A DNA stretch of 64,000 nt from Rhodobacter sp. SY28-1 (GCF_005222785.1 NZ_STGH01000002.1:682001-746000); one strand, 5' to 3'; numbered from the stretch's first letter, positions 17,863 to 28,079 are shown. The notes: a model not told the origin generated them from the letters alone. Program-made: numbers and translations.

Positions 17863-18396
17863 ATGAGCCTTGCTGCGAAGTCGCTTCTCCTGATCGCCGT
17901 CCTGGGCCTTGCGGCCTGCAACAACCCTGACCGCTATGGCGCCGGAGCCGGTGGCGCGGGCGGAGCCGGTGGAGCCGGGGGCGCGGGCGGGATCGACACC
18001 ACGGGCCTTGGCGATCCGAACAACCCGACCTCGATTGCCTATTTCAACCAGACCGTCGGCGATCGCGTCCTGTTCGCGGTGGACCAGTCGACGCTCTCGC
18101 CCGAAGGCCGTGCGGTCCTGACCCGTCAGGCGCAGTGGCTGATGACCAACCCGGGCTACGCCGCGATCATCGAAGGCCACGCCGACGAACAGGGCACGCG
18201 GGAATACAACCTCAACCTCGGCGCCAAGCGTGCGGCCGCGGTGCAGAACTTCCTGATCAGCCAGGGCGTGCCCGCAGGCCGCCTGCGCACGATCAGCTAC
18301 GGCAAGGAACGCCCGCTTGAGGTCTGCTCGGAAGAGGCCTGCTATGCCAAGAACCGTCGCGCGGTGACCGTGCTGTCGGCAGGCGCAGGGGTCTGA
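17863..18396 (+). CDS. pal: Peptidoglycan-associated lipoprotein Pal
   Basis: A 177-residue outer-membrane lipoprotein. The signal ends in the lipobox LAAC (Cys near residue 20), followed by a glycine/alanine-rich linker and an OmpA-like peptidoglycan-binding domain (about 60-170) with IEGHADEQGTREYNLNLGAKRA and KNRRAVTVL. Pal anchors the outer membrane to the wall and binds TolB. A GGA-rich site precedes the ATG. It is followed five bases later by cpoB. Confidence 0.96.
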   Translation: MSLAAKSLLLIAVLGLAACNNPDRYGAGAGGAGGAGGAGGAGGIDTTGLGDPNNPTSIAYFNQTVGDRVLFAVDQSTLSPEGRAVLTRQAQWLMTNPGYAAIIEGHADEQGTREYNLNLGAKRAAAVQNFLISQGVPAGRLRTISYGKERPLEVCSEEACYAKNRRAVTVLSAGAGV

Positions 18397-18400
18397 CCTG

Positions 18401-19237
18401 ATGCGTCGGCTTGGCCTTGCCGTTGCCCTCTGCCTGCTGCCGGTCCTGGGTCATGCCCAGGACCGGGCGCAGACCCTGGCCGACATCCGCGCCGAGCTTG
18501 GCGCGCTGGCGGCCGAGTTCAACGCGCTGAAGGCCGAGCTCATTTCGTCCGGCGCGGCGGCGACCGGGGCGGCGGGTGGCGATGCCCTGCAGCGGATGGA
18601 CACGATCGAGGCGACGCTTGCCCGCCTGACCGCCCGCACCGAAGAGGTCGAGCTGAAGCTGAACCGGGTGGTCTCGGACGGCACAAACCGGATTGGCGAC
18701 ATCGAATACCGGCTGTGCGAAGTGACCGAAGGCTGCGACCCGGCAACGCTGGGCTCGACGCCCACTCTGGGCGGTGACACCGGCGCAGCCCCGGCTCCGG
18801 TCGCGACCGACACCGGCGTGGGCACGGCCCCGGCGACGGGCGGGACCGAACTTGCCGTGGCGGAACAGGCAGACTTAGACCGGGCCAAGGAGGTGCTCGG
18901 TCAGGGTGACTTTCCCGGAGCTGCAGCGCTCTTTGCGACCTATGCCCAATCCTATCCTGGCGGGCCGCTAGTCCCCGAGGCGCATTACCTGCGCGGCGAG
19001 GCGCTGACCAAGACCGGCGACACCGGCAATGCAGCGCGGGCCTATCTGGATGCGTTCTCGGCAGCCCCCGAAGGCCCGTTTGCCCCTGACGCGCTGTTGA
19101 AGCTGGGCGAGGGGCTGGGCGCCCTGGGTCAGGTGCAGGAAGCCTGCGTGACCTTGGCCGAAGTCGGCAACCGGTTCCCGGGCAGCATGGCAGCCACGCA
19201 GTCCACCGTGGCGATGCAGGGCTTCGGGTGCCAGTAG
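18401..19237 (+). CDS. cpoB: Tol-Pal system protein CpoB (YbgF)
   Basis: A 278-residue periplasmic protein: signal peptide (about residues 1-20, ending GHAQ), an N-terminal coiled-coil (about 25-100), an Ala/Thr/Gly-rich linker, and a C-terminal TPR domain (about 155-278, with PEAHYLRGEALTKTGDTGNA). CpoB coordinates PBP1B activity with Tol constriction in E. coli. The gene order matches the standard tol-pal cluster. The tilS start lies inside its last codons. Confidence 0.92.
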   Translation: MRRLGLAVALCLLPVLGHAQDRAQTLADIRAELGALAAEFNALKAELISSGAAATGAAGGDALQRMDTIEATLARLTARTEEVELKLNRVVSDGTNRIGDIEYRLCEVTEGCDPATLGSTPTLGGDTGAAPAPVATDTGVGTAPATGGTELAVAEQADLDRAKEVLGQGDFPGAAALFATYAQSYPGGPLVPEAHYLRGEALTKTGDTGNAARAYLDAFSAAPEGPFAPDALLKLGEGLGALGQVQEACVTLAEVGNRFPGSMAATQSTVAMQGFGCQ

Positions 19238-20427
19238 GCGATGACCGGCTGGTCGGGCTGATCCGCGACGGGTTGCCTGCCGGGGACACCATCGGAGTTG
19301 CGCTTTCGGGCGGTGGGGATTCCACCGCCCTTCTGCATCTGTGCCTGCGCGCGGGGCTGCGGGTCGAGGCAGTGACGGTGGATCACCAACTGCGAATCGA
19401 GAGTGCAGCCGAAGCGGCGAGTGTCGCGGAAGCTTGCCGCGCAATCGGCGTCCGGCATGAGCTGCGGGTCTGGGAGCATGGCGCAGTCACCGGCAACCTG
19501 ATGGATGCGGCCCGGCGGGCACGGAAGGCGCTGATCGGCGATTGGGCGCGGTCGCGGGGGATCGGCGTGATCGCCTTGGGCCACACCCGGGACGATCAGG
19601 CCGAGACGGTGCTGATGGGTCTGGCGCGGGGTGCGGGGCTGGCGGGGCTTTCGGGCATGCGGCCCGCGTGGGAGGGGGGCGGGTTTCGGTTCCGGCGTCC
19701 GCTCCTGTCCGCGGGGCGCGAGGAGTTGCGCGTGTGGCTGCGGTCGGAAGGTATCGGTTGGATCGACGATCCGACGAACGACAACGACCGCTTTACCCGG
19801 GTAAAGGCGCGCAAGGCGCTGGCGGCGCTGGCTCCGCTGGGGATCACCGTGGACCGCCTCGCCGAGGTGGCCGGGCATCTGGCGCGGGCGCAGGCGTCGC
19901 TGGTGGCGCAAGCGGTCACCGCAGCGCGACGGCATGTCGCGGAACAGGCCGGAGCGCTTCGCTTCGACGCGGGCCTCTGGACAGAACCCGGCGAGGTGCA
20001 GCGGCAGGTCGTGCTGGCGGGGCTTATGTGGCTCACTAAGGCCGGGTATCCCCCCCGGGCGGCAGAGACTGAACGACTGATGCTTGCCCTGTCCCGCGGG
20101 CAGGACGCGACGCTGGCCGGTTGCCGGGCGCGGGCCGGATGGCTGATGCGCGAACCCCGCGCTGTGGGCGACCCGGTCGCGGTCGGCGGCCTCTGGGACG
20201 GGCGCTGGCGCGTCACAGGGCCGCAGGGCGAGGTGCGCGCGCTTGGGGCCGAGGGGCTGCGTCAAGTCAAGGACTGGCGCATGACGGCCCTGCCGCGTGA
20301 GGTTCTGGTGGTCACGCCGGGGGTCTGGCAGGGCGAAATCCTGCTGGCGGCGCCTTTGGCAGGGCATCCGGGCGCCTGGCAGGCGGAACTGGACGCACCG
20401 TTTCACCTTTTCGGACTCGTGGATTGA
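19228..20427 (+). CDS. tilS: tRNA(Ile)-lysidine synthetase TilS
   Basis: A 399-residue cytosolic enzyme that joins lysine to C34 of tRNA-Ile(CAU), changing it to read AUA. The PP-loop ATP motif SGGGDSTALLHL is at about residues 27-38; GHTRDDQAETVLMGLARG near 113-130 and the RPLL segment are typical. The start is a GTG at 19228 that overlaps cpoB by ten bases; an ATG at 19241 is out of frame. The neighbour order tilS-ftsH is widespread. Confidence 0.93.
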   Translation: MPVGDDRLVGLIRDGLPAGDTIGVALSGGGDSTALLHLCLRAGLRVEAVTVDHQLRIESAAEAASVAEACRAIGVRHELRVWEHGAVTGNLMDAARRARKALIGDWARSRGIGVIALGHTRDDQAETVLMGLARGAGLAGLSGMRPAWEGGGFRFRRPLLSAGREELRVWLRSEGIGWIDDPTNDNDRFTRVKARKALAALAPLGITVDRLAEVAGHLARAQASLVAQAVTAARRHVAEQAGALRFDAGLWTEPGEVQRQVVLAGLMWLTKAGYPPRAAETERLMLALSRGQDATLAGCRARAGWLMREPRAVGDPVAVGGLWDGRWRVTGPQGEVRALGAEGLRQVKDWRMTALPREVLVVTPGVWQGEILLAAPLAGHPGAWQAELDAPFHLFGLVD

Positions 20428-20451
20428 ACCTGCGGGCCAAAAGTCTATCTT
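20424..20451 (+). promoter_or_regulatory. Possible promoter of ftsH
   Basis: TTGAAC (20424-20429) and TATCTT (20446-20451) are 16 bases apart, overlapping the end of tilS. This would give a leader of about 55 nt to the TTG start of ftsH. A heat-shock sigma element was not recognised. Confidence 0.4.
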
Positions 20452-20511
20452 GTACACAAAGCCGCCTTGGCCTCATGGGAGGAGCACGGCGCATTCGGGA
20501 GATCCCTTACC

Positions 20512-22437
20512 TTGGGTAATGCACGCAATATCGCGTTCTGGGTCGTGCTGTTGATTCTGGTCATGGCGCTGTTCCAGCTGTTCTCGGGCAACCAGACCAC
20601 CATGTCCTCACGGTCGCTGTCCTATTCCGACTTCATCGAACGGGTCGACGCCGGGCAGGTGTCGCGGGTGGTGCTGGACGGCGAAAAGATCGTCGTGACG
20701 ACGAAGGACAACGCAACCTTCGTCGCGATCAAGCCAGCGGGCGACATCGTCACCGACAACCTCGCGCGCGAGCTGATCGCCAAGGGGGTCGAGGTCGAGG
20801 CCGAGCCGCAGGCGCAATCGGGCTTCGTCTCGGTGCTTCTGTCCTTCCTGCCGTTCCTTCTGCTGATCGGCGTCTGGATCTACTTCATGAACCGGATGCA
20901 GGGCGGCGGCCGTGGCGGCGCGATGGGCTTTGGCAAGTCGCGCGCCAAGCTCTTGACCGAAAAGCAGGGCCGCGTGACCTTTGACGACGTCGCAGGCATC
21001 GACGAGGCCAAGGAAGAACTGGAAGAAATCGTCGAATTCCTGCGCAACCCGCAGAAGTTCAGCCGTCTGGGCGGCAAGATCCCGAAGGGCGCCCTCCTCG
21101 TCGGCCCGCCCGGCACTGGTAAAACCCTGCTGGCCCGCGCCATCGCGGGTGAGGCGGGCGTGCCCTTCTTCACGATCTCCGGCTCCGACTTCGTCGAGAT
21201 GTTCGTCGGCGTGGGTGCCTCCCGTGTCCGTGACATGTTCGAACAGGCCAAGAAGAACGCCCCCTGCATCGTCTTCATCGACGAGATTGACGCCGTGGGC
21301 CGCGCCCGTGGCGTGGGCATCGGCGGCGGCAACGACGAACGCGAACAGACGCTGAACCAGCTTCTGGTCGAAATGGACGGGTTCGAGGCGAACGAAGGTG
21401 TCATCATCATCGCCGCCACCAACCGCAAGGACGTGCTGGACCCGGCTCTGCTGCGCCCCGGCCGCTTTGACCGCCAGATCCACGTCCCGAACCCCGACAT
21501 CAAGGGGCGCGAGAAGATCCTGTCGGTCCACGCCCGCAAGGTGCCGCTGGGCCCGGACGTCGACCTGCGCACCATCGCGCGCGGCTCGCCCGGCTTCTCG
21601 GGTGCCGACCTGATGAACCTGGTGAACGAGGCCGCCCTGATGGCCGCCCGTGCCGGTCGCCGCTTTGTCACGATGATCGACTTCGAGAATGCCAAGGACA
21701 AGGTCATGATGGGCGCGGAACGGCGCAGCATGGTCCTGACCCCGGAACAGAAGGAAATGACCGCCTATCACGAGGCTGGCCATGCCATCGTCGGCATGGC
21801 GCTGCCGAAGTGCGACCCGGTCTACAAGGCCACGATCATCCCGCGCGGCGGCGCACTTGGCATGGTGATGAGCCTGCCGGAAATCGACCGCCTGAACTGG
21901 CACCGCGACCAGTGCGAAGAGCGGATCGCGATGACCATGGCCGGCAAGGCCGCCGAGATCATCAAGTACGGCGCGGACTCGGTCTCGAACGGCCCCTCGG
22001 GCGACATCCAGCAGGCCTCGGCGCTGGCCCGCGCCATGGTGCTGCGCTGGGGCATGTCGGATGTCGTGGGCAACATCGACTATGCCGAGGCGGCGGAAGG
22101 CTACCAGGGCAACACCGGCGGCTTCTCGGTCTCGGCCGAGACGAAGCGGCTGATCGAACAGGAAGTGAAGCGCATCATCGACGAAGGCTACGAGACCGCC
22201 CGTCGCATCCTGCTGGAAAAGCACGACGAATGGGAGCGGCTGGCCAAGGGACTTCTGGAATACGAAACCCTGACCGGTGACGAGATCCGCAAGGTTGTCG
22301 CGGGCGAGCCTCTGGGCGGCGACGACAGCGCCGACAAGCCATCCTCGGGCGGCGGCACCACCTCGGTCGCGGCGATCCCCAAGACCAAGGCGCGGGCCAA
22401 GAAGCCCGGTCCGGAACCGGAACCCGCACCACTCTAA
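20512..22437 (+). CDS. ftsH: ATP-dependent zinc metalloprotease FtsH
   Basis: A 641-residue membrane protease that degrades misfolded membrane proteins and regulatory targets. Two helices (about residues 5-22 and 105-125) flank a small periplasmic domain. The AAA+ module has Walker A GPPGTGKT (about 198-205) and Walker B FIDEID, and the zinc site HEAGH is near 423. I chose the TTG at 20512 ([13 protein letters not shown]), ten bases after GGGAG, because FtsH of this group typically begins so; an earlier TTG at 20467 is in frame. A perfect terminator follows. Confidence 0.96.
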   Translation: MGNARNIAFWVVLLILVMALFQLFSGNQTTMSSRSLSYSDFIERVDAGQVSRVVLDGEKIVVTTKDNATFVAIKPAGDIVTDNLARELIAKGVEVEAEPQAQSGFVSVLLSFLPFLLLIGVWIYFMNRMQGGGRGGAMGFGKSRAKLLTEKQGRVTFDDVAGIDEAKEELEEIVEFLRNPQKFSRLGGKIPKGALLVGPPGTGKTLLARAIAGEAGVPFFTISGSDFVEMFVGVGASRVRDMFEQAKKNAPCIVFIDEIDAVGRARGVGIGGGNDEREQTLNQLLVEMDGFEANEGVIIIAATNRKDVLDPALLRPGRFDRQIHVPNPDIKGREKILSVHARKVPLGPDVDLRTIARGSPGFSGADLMNLVNEAALMAARAGRRFVTMIDFENAKDKVMMGAERRSMVLTPEQKEMTAYHEAGHAIVGMALPKCDPVYKATIIPRGGALGMVMSLPEIDRLNWHRDQCEERIAMTMAGKAAEIIKYGADSVSNGPSGDIQQASALARAMVLRWGMSDVVGNIDYAEAAEGYQGNTGGFSVSAETKRLIEQEVKRIIDEGYETARRILLEKHDEWERLAKGLLEYETLTGDEIRKVVAGEPLGGDDSADKPSSGGGTTSVAAIPKTKARAKKPGPEPEPAPL

Positions 22438-22443
22438 GATCGA

Positions 22444-22469
22444 AAGGCCCCGCACCGTCGGGGCCTTTT
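22444..22469 (+). terminator. Intrinsic terminator of ftsH
   Basis: AAGGCCCCG-CACCGT-CGGGGCCTT followed by TT, seven bases after the ftsH stop. Confidence 0.9.
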
Positions 22470-22518
22470 GCTTTCCGGCCCGCGCCGCTAACCTGCCCGC
22501 GCTGCAGGGAGATCACGG

Positions 22519-23496
22519 ATGATCAAGGCATTCGCAACCAAGGGCGCGCGTCTGGAACTTCTGGACCTTGCAGACCGGCATCTGGGCGACGCCCTGTGGA
22601 TCGACCTCGAATCCCCCTCGGAGGCCGAAGAGGATGCCGTCGAAGCCGCGCTTGGCATCGACATCCCCACCCGTGAGGACATGCAGGAAATCGAGGCCTC
22701 CTCGCGCATCTATCGCGAAAGCGGGGCGCTGTTCCTGACCGCGCAGGTCGTCGCCAGCCACGAGGCGCGCGAGACCGAGCTTGGGCCGGTGACCTTCGTG
22801 GTCCTGCCGGATCGGCTGGTGACGGTGCACTACCATCATCCCGGATCGCTGGCCCATTTCGCCGACTGGGCCGCGCGGCACGACACTGCGCTGCAGTCTG
22901 GCCTAGACGCCTTGCTCGGGCTGCTGGAAGCCATCGTCGACCGGCTGGCGGATATCCTGGAGGCCGAGGCGAGAAGCCACGAGGTGCTGTCGAAGGCGAT
23001 CTTCGCGGCACACAGGCCCTCGGGCAAGGCCGAGACGTTGCAGGCGGTCCTGCAACGGATCGGGCGGGCCGAGGCGATGAATTCGAAGGCCAACGAAAGC
23101 CTGTCAACCATCCTTCGGCTTCTGACCTATCTGACCGCGACGCCCGAAGCCGCGGGTGGGCCTTGTCTGCAGACCCGGCAGATGCCGGTGGCTATGGCAC
23201 AATTGCAGGACCTGCGCAGCTTGCGCGAGGTGGCGGTGGCGCAATCCGAAAAGGTGCGCTTCCTCCTTGATGCGACGCTGGGGGTCATCAACATCCGGCA
23301 GTCCGACGTCATCAAGATCTTCTCGGTCGTGGCCTTCGTCTTCCTGCCCCCCACCCTGATCGCCAGCATCTACGGGATGAACTTCGACACCATGCCTGAA
23401 CTGTCCTGGCGCTGGGGCTACCCGATGGCGCTGGGGCTGATGGTCGTCTCGGCGCTTGTGCCGTGGCTGATCTTCCGCTGGAAGAAATGGCTGTGA
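22519..23496 (+). CDS. CorA-family divalent cation transporter
   Basis: A 325-residue protein with a large cytosolic N-terminal domain and two C-terminal helices (about residues 267-288 and 300-320). The first helix ends in YGMNF, the GMN selectivity signature of CorA magnesium channels and ZntB zinc transporters. Magnesium is the default guess; zinc or cobalt cannot be excluded. GGGAG precedes the ATG. Its stop lies ten bases inside the next gene. Confidence 0.88.
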   Translation: MIKAFATKGARLELLDLADRHLGDALWIDLESPSEAEEDAVEAALGIDIPTREDMQEIEASSRIYRESGALFLTAQVVASHEARETELGPVTFVVLPDRLVTVHYHHPGSLAHFADWAARHDTALQSGLDALLGLLEAIVDRLADILEAEARSHEVLSKAIFAAHRPSGKAETLQAVLQRIGRAEAMNSKANESLSTILRLLTYLTATPEAAGGPCLQTRQMPVAMAQLQDLRSLREVAVAQSEKVRFLLDATLGVINIRQSDVIKIFSVVAFVFLPPTLIASIYGMNFDTMPELSWRWGYPMALGLMVVSALVPWLIFRWKKWL

Positions 23497-24275
23497 CGGT
23501 TCCGAAGCCCGTCGACTGGGACCCGGCGCGCTATGGCGCGTTCCGCGACCTGCGGTTGCGTCCCGCACTGGACCTTCTGGCGCAGGTGCCCGACCTGCCG
23601 CCGGGCGATGTCGTCGACCTTGGTTGCGGCGACGGCGCCGTGGGTCCGGCGCTGGTGTCGCGCTATCCGACCCGCTGCCTTGTGGCGGTCGATTCCTCTC
23701 AGGCGATGCTGGCCAATGCTTCCCTGCGGCGCTGCTATGAACACACGACACTGGCGGACATCGCCGAGTGGCAGCCCGAACGCCCGCCCGCCCTGATCTT
23801 CTCGAACGCCGCGCTGAACTGGCTGCCGGACCACGCGACGCTCATGCCGCGGCTGGCCGGGATGCTGGCGCCCGGCGGGGTGCTGGCGGTGCAGATGCCG
23901 CGCCAGGGCGAGGCGCCGTCGCATCGCTTGCTGCGCGAGGTGGCAGGCCGCCTGTTCCCCGGACGCGATCCGGTGACCCGGACCCCTGTGCTGCTTGCCG
24001 GAGACTACGTTCACCTCCTTCGGGACTTTGGCACCGTGACCGCCTGGACAACCGACTACATCCAGATCCTCGACCCCGTGTCCCAGGGCCACCCGGTCCG
24101 CGCCTTCACCGAATCGACCGCCATGCGGCCCTATGTGGCAGGCCTGACCGAGGCCGAGCGTCGTGCCTATCTCGAAGCCTACGACACCGCCTTGGCGACG
24201 GCCTATCCGCCCCTTCCCGATGGCCGGGTCCTTTTCCCCTTCACCCGCGTCTTCTTTGTCCTGGAGCGACCCTGA
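23487..24275 (+). CDS. tam: Trans-aconitate 2-methyltransferase
   Basis: A 262-residue SAM-dependent methyltransferase. The Tam-type start WDPARYGAFRDLRLRPALDL is followed by VVDLGCGDGAVGPAL (SAM motif I, about residues 41-55) and SNAALNWLPDHATLMPRL near 105-122. Tam methylates trans-aconitate, a spontaneous by-product that inhibits aconitase. The ATG at 23487 overlaps the end of the CorA gene, and its TGA shares an A with the next ATG, so the three genes form a tight operon. Confidence 0.87.
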   Translation: MAVTVPKPVDWDPARYGAFRDLRLRPALDLLAQVPDLPPGDVVDLGCGDGAVGPALVSRYPTRCLVAVDSSQAMLANASLRRCYEHTTLADIAEWQPERPPALIFSNAALNWLPDHATLMPRLAGMLAPGGVLAVQMPRQGEAPSHRLLREVAGRLFPGRDPVTRTPVLLAGDYVHLLRDFGTVTAWTTDYIQILDPVSQGHPVRAFTESTAMRPYVAGLTEAERRAYLEAYDTALATAYPPLPDGRVLFPFTRVFFVLERP

Positions 24276-24865
24276 TGCCAGCCCTGATCCCCACCGACCA
24301 CACCGCCCGCGTCGTCTGGCTGGGCTACCAGCCCGTGCCGGTGGAAAAGCTGGTCATCACCGCAAAACCTCTGACCGAGATGCCGCTGACCTTCGCCGGG
24401 TTCGACGGCGAGGTGCACGCAGGGCTGACCCGGCCCTCCTGCAGCCGGGTGACCAAGCAGTATCCAAAGAACACCACGATCCGGAACGTCCGGCAGCTCT
24501 GCATCGTCAGCGCCGAGGAAATGGCCGAAGTCGCCGCCGACATGGGCCTTGCGCGGATGGACTACGCCTGGGTCGGGGCCTCCCTCGTGCTGGAGGGTAT
24601 CCCGGACCTGACCCACCTGCCGCCCTCCAGCCGCCTGCAAGGCCCGGACGGGGTCACGCTGGTTGTCGACATGGAGAACCTGCCCTGCCAGGAACCCGCC
24701 GTGACGATCGAGAAGGCTCTGCCGGGTCAGGGCAAGGGCTTCAAGCGCGCGGCCGAGGGCAAGCGGGGTATCACAGCCTGGATCGAGCGCGAGGGCGTCC
24801 TGCGGCTTGGCGACGTGGTGCGCCTGCATGTCCCGGCGCAGCGGGGCTGGCGCCCGGACAGCTGA
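24275..24865 (+). CDS. MOSC domain-containing protein
   Basis: A 196-residue soluble protein of the MOSC (molybdenum cofactor sulfurase C-terminal) family. It has a single conserved-type cysteine in TRPSCSRVT (about residue 52), NLPCQEP near 140, and IEREGVLRLGDVVRLHVP near the end. MOSC proteins handle activated sulfur or bind molybdenum cofactor; standalone copies are poorly understood. It begins at TGATG shared with tam. No molybdoenzyme gene is nearby. Confidence 0.75.
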   Translation: MPALIPTDHTARVVWLGYQPVPVEKLVITAKPLTEMPLTFAGFDGEVHAGLTRPSCSRVTKQYPKNTTIRNVRQLCIVSAEEMAEVAADMGLARMDYAWVGASLVLEGIPDLTHLPPSSRLQGPDGVTLVVDMENLPCQEPAVTIEKALPGQGKGFKRAAEGKRGITAWIEREGVLRLGDVVRLHVPAQRGWRPDS

Positions 24866-25065
24866 ACCAGTCCCGCGACCCAGCGGAAAAATAGTTAAAT
24901 GTGGTGAAAATTTCCGTTCCGTCGGGGCCAGTTTCGTATCGGAAACCGGACAAGGCGATTTTCGCGGTCTTTAGGTCGCAAAACGCCTTCGACAAGGGCC
25001 CTCCGCCCGGTATCACGTCGCAAACGGCATATTTGCCCGCACATAAGCCCATTGGGGAGACACAC
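24866..25065 (+). promoter_or_regulatory. 200-base leader region upstream of fhs
   Basis: A noncoding spacer that should hold the fhs promoter and leader. It contains an imperfect hairpin (GGCGATTTTCGCGG pairing partly with GTCGCAAAACGCC, about 24954-24987) and a GGGGAG ribosome site at 25054-25059. No riboswitch consensus was recognised. Confidence 0.35.
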
Positions 25066-26742
25066 ATGGCCTTCAAGACCGACATCGAGATTGCGCGCGA
25101 AGCGAAGAAGAAGCCGATCATGGAGATCGGGGCCAAGCTGGGCATCCCGTCCGAGCATCTGCTCCCCTACGGCCACGACAAGGCCAAGGTCAGCCAGGAG
25201 TTCATCAAGTCGCTGGCGGGCAAGAAGGATGGCAAGCTGATCCTCGTCACCGCGATCAACCCGACCCCGGCGGGCGAAGGCAAGACGACGACCACGGTGG
25301 GTCTGGGCGACGGTCTGAACCGGATCGGCAAGAAGGCGGTGATCTGCATCCGCGAAGCCTCGCTTGGCCCGAACTTCGGGATGAAGGGTGGCGCGGCTGG
25401 CGGCGGGATGGCCCAGGTCGTGCCGATGGAGGAGATGAACCTTCACTTCACCGGCGACTTCCACGCGATCACCAGCGCGCACAACCTCCTGTCGGCGATG
25501 ATCGACAACCACATCTACTGGGGCAACGACCTGGGCATCGACGAACGCCGCGTCGTCTGGCGCCGGGTCATGGACATGAACGACCGCGCGCTGCGCGACA
25601 TCGTCGTGTCGCTGGGTGGCGTTTCGAACGGCTTCCCGCGCCAGACCGGGTTCGACATCACCGTAGCGTCCGAAGTCATGGCGATCCTCTGCCTGTCGAA
25701 CGACCTGGACGACCTGCAAAAGCGTCTGGGCGACATCGTCGTGGCCTATACCCGCGACAAGAAGCCGATCTACTGCCGCGACATCAAGGCCGACGGCGCG
25801 ATGACCGTGCTCCTGAAAGACGCGATGCAGCCGAACCTGGTGCAGACGCTGGAAAACAACCCGGCCTTCGTCCACGGCGGCCCCTTCGCCAACATCGCCC
25901 ACGGCTGCAACTCGGTCATCGCGACCAAGACCGCGCTGAAGCTGGGTGAATATGTCGTGACCGAAGCCGGCTTCGGGGCTGACCTCGGCGCCGAAAAGTT
26001 CTTCGACATCAAGTGCCGCAAGGCGGGCCTCAAGCCCTCGGCCGCGGTGATTGTCGCCACCGTCCGCGCGATGAAGATGAACGGCGGCGTCGCCAAGGCC
26101 GACCTCGGCGCGGAAAACGTTGATGCGGTGAAGAAGGGCTGCCCGAACCTTGGCCGCCACATCGCCAACGTGAAGTCGTTCGGCGTGCCGGTGGTCGTGG
26201 CGATCAACCACTTCTACAGCGATACCGATGCCGAAGTAGCCGCGGTCAAGGCCTATGTCGCCGAACAGGGCGCCGAGGCGATCCTGTGCAAGCACTGGGC
26301 CAACGGCTCTGCGGGCATCGAGGATCTGGCGAACAAGGTCGTACAGCTGGCCGAATCCGGCGCTGCCAACTTCGCGCCGCTTTACCCCGATGACATGCCG
26401 CTGTTCCAGAAGCTGCAGACCATCGCCAAGCGGATCTACCACGCCGATGACGTGATCGCCGACAAGTCGATCCGCGACCAGCTCAAGACCTGGGAAGCCG
26501 CCGGGTACGGCCACCTGCCGATCTGCGTGGCCAAGACCCAGTACAGCTTCACCACCGACCCGACCGTGCGCGGCGCCCCCACGGGCCACACCGTCCCGGT
26601 CCGCGAGGTGCGGCTCTCGGCGGGCGCTGGCTTCATCGTCGCGATCTGCGGTGAGATCATGACCATGCCGGGCCTGCCCAAGGTGCCGTCAGCCGAGGTG
26701 ATCCGGCTGAACGACCAGGGTCACGTCGAAGGGCTGTTCTGA
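25066..26742 (+). CDS. fhs: Formate-tetrahydrofolate ligase
   Basis: A 558-residue enzyme making 10-formyl-tetrahydrofolate from formate, ATP and tetrahydrofolate. It has [20 protein letters not shown] (about residues 64-83, ATP-binding loop), [19 protein letters not shown] near 98-116 and the C-terminal [10 protein letters not shown]. Full length. The start at 25066 ([13 protein letters not shown]) follows GGGGAG. It works with folD, 400 bases downstream, to link formate to the C1-folate pool; a chorismate mutase gene lies between them. Confidence 0.97.
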   Translation: MAFKTDIEIAREAKKKPIMEIGAKLGIPSEHLLPYGHDKAKVSQEFIKSLAGKKDGKLILVTAINPTPAGEGKTTTTVGLGDGLNRIGKKAVICIREASLGPNFGMKGGAAGGGMAQVVPMEEMNLHFTGDFHAITSAHNLLSAMIDNHIYWGNDLGIDERRVVWRRVMDMNDRALRDIVVSLGGVSNGFPRQTGFDITVASEVMAILCLSNDLDDLQKRLGDIVVAYTRDKKPIYCRDIKADGAMTVLLKDAMQPNLVQTLENNPAFVHGGPFANIAHGCNSVIATKTALKLGEYVVTEAGFGADLGAEKFFDIKCRKAGLKPSAAVIVATVRAMKMNGGVAKADLGAENVDAVKKGCPNLGRHIANVKSFGVPVVVAINHFYSDTDAEVAAVKAYVAEQGAEAILCKHWANGSAGIEDLANKVVQLAESGAANFAPLYPDDMPLFQKLQTIAKRIYHADDVIADKSIRDQLKTWEAAGYGHLPICVAKTQYSFTTDPTVRGAPTGHTVPVREVRLSAGAGFIVAICGEIMTMPGLPKVPSAEVIRLNDQGHVEGLF

Positions 26743-26802
26743 CGCGTTGCCCTTCGCGGGCCTTCCCCTTATCTCGGGGGGGCCTGCGAGGGGAGACCGA
26801 AG

Positions 26803-27114
26803 ATGCCAAAGCCCGCCGACTGCACGACAATGGCCGAGATCAGGGCCGAGATCGACCGGCTGGACGAAGACCTCGTCCGGCTGTTCGCGGAACGGGCGGC
26901 ATTCATCGACCGGGCGGCGGAGATCAAGGCCGAGGTCGACCTGCCGGCAAGGATCGGGTCGCGGGTCGAGGAAGTGGTGACAAACGTCCGCCGCCACGCC
27001 GCCACCTACGGGCTGCCGCCCGACCTGGTGGAAAAGCTGTGGCGGCGGCTGATCGACTGGTCCATCGCGCGCGAGGAAAGCAAGCTTGGGCCGGACACAT
27101 TGCGGAAGGGCTAG
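26803..27114 (+). CDS. Chorismate mutase (AroQ type)
   Basis: A 103-residue all-helical AroQ-fold protein. The first helix has MAEIRAEIDRLDEDLVRLFA with the conserved Arg; AAEIKAEVDLPARIGSRVEEV carries Lys and Arg active-site candidates (about residues 45-65); and a third helix runs LVEKLWRRLIDWSIAREE. It converts chorismate to prephenate for Phe/Tyr, and length fits the single-domain form. An isochorismate-pyruvate lyase activity, known for close relatives, cannot be ruled out. It lies between fhs and folD in the same direction. Confidence 0.87.
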   Translation: MPKPADCTTMAEIRAEIDRLDEDLVRLFAERAAFIDRAAEIKAEVDLPARIGSRVEEVVTNVRRHAATYGLPPDLVEKLWRRLIDWSIAREESKLGPDTLRKG

Positions 27115-27146
27115 GCCTGACGGCTGGCCGCTAGGGAGAGACGACA

Positions 27147-28037
27147 ATGACGGCCAAGGTGATCGACGGCAAGGCCTTCGCGGCCACAGTGCGGGCTCAG
27201 GTGGCGGCACATGTGGCGCGGCTGAAGGAAGAGAACGGTATCCAGCCCGGTCTGGCCGTCGTGCTGGTGGGCGAGGACCCGGCCTCCCAGGTCTATGTCC
27301 GCAACAAGCATGCCTCGACCATCGAAGTTGGAATGTCCTCTTTCGAACATCGGCTGGACGCTTCGACCAGCGAGGCAGAGCTTCTTGCCCTGATCGACAG
27401 GCTGAACGCTGACCCCAAGGTACACGGGATTCTTGTGCAATTGCCGCTGCCCGGCCACCTGAACTCCGAGCTTGTCATCAACCGGATCGACCCGGCCAAG
27501 GATGTCGACGGATTCCATATTTCGAACGTTGGTCTCTTGGGCACCGGGCAGAAGTCGATGGTGCCCTGCACGCCGCTTGGCTGCCTGATGATGCTGCGGG
27601 ATCATCATGGCAAGCTCGCGGGCCTGAATGCCGTGGTTGTGGGTCGTTCGAACATCGTCGGCAAGCCGATGGCGCAGCTTCTGCTGGGCGACAGCTGCAC
27701 GGTGACCATCGCGCACAGCCGGACCAAGGACCTGGCCGAGGTCTGCAAGCGCGCCGACATCCTGGTGGCTGCCGTCGGGCGGCCCGAGATGGTGACCGGC
27801 GACATGGTGAAGCCGGGGGCGACGGTGATCGACGTCGGCATCAACCGCATTGAACGCGACGGCAAGGCAAAGCTGGTCGGCGACGTCCACTATGAAAGTG
27901 CTGCCGCCGTGGCTGGGGCGATCACCCCGGTTCCGGGCGGGGTGGGGCCGATGACCATCGCCTGCCTTCTGGCGAACACGCTGACGGCCTGCTGCCGCGC
28001 GAACGGGCTGGCGGAGCCTGAGGGGCTGACGGCCTGA
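27147..28037 (+). CDS. folD: Bifunctional methylene-THF dehydrogenase / cyclohydrolase FolD
   Basis: A 296-residue cytosolic enzyme interconverting 5,10-methylene- and 10-formyl-THF. The conserved YVRNKHAS segment (about residues 50-57) has the catalytic Lys; VQLPLPGHL and the NADP-binding [18 protein letters not shown] (about 161-178) are present, and [18 protein letters not shown] ends the protein. GGGAGA precedes the ATG. It is the last gene before a palindromic repeat and the convergent pdeM gene. Confidence 0.97.
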   Translation: MTAKVIDGKAFAATVRAQVAAHVARLKEENGIQPGLAVVLVGEDPASQVYVRNKHASTIEVGMSSFEHRLDASTSEAELLALIDRLNADPKVHGILVQLPLPGHLNSELVINRIDPAKDVDGFHISNVGLLGTGQKSMVPCTPLGCLMMLRDHHGKLAGLNAVVVGRSNIVGKPMAQLLLGDSCTVTIAHSRTKDLAEVCKRADILVAAVGRPEMVTGDMVKPGATVIDVGINRIERDGKAKLVGDVHYESAAAVAGAITPVPGGVGPMTIACLLANTLTACCRANGLAEPEGLTA

Positions 28038-28045
28038 ACGAACAG

Positions 28046-28072
28046 GTAGGGTGGGCGGATCGCCCACCCTAC
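28046..28072. repeat. GTAGGGTG palindromic repeat, copy 2 (perfect)
   Basis: The 12-base arms GTAGGGTGGGCG and CGCCCACCCTAC are perfect complements around GAT. It lies between the convergent folD and pdeM genes and could act as a bidirectional transcription barrier. It has no T-tract. Confidence 0.8.
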
Positions 28073-28079
28073 GCTTGCC

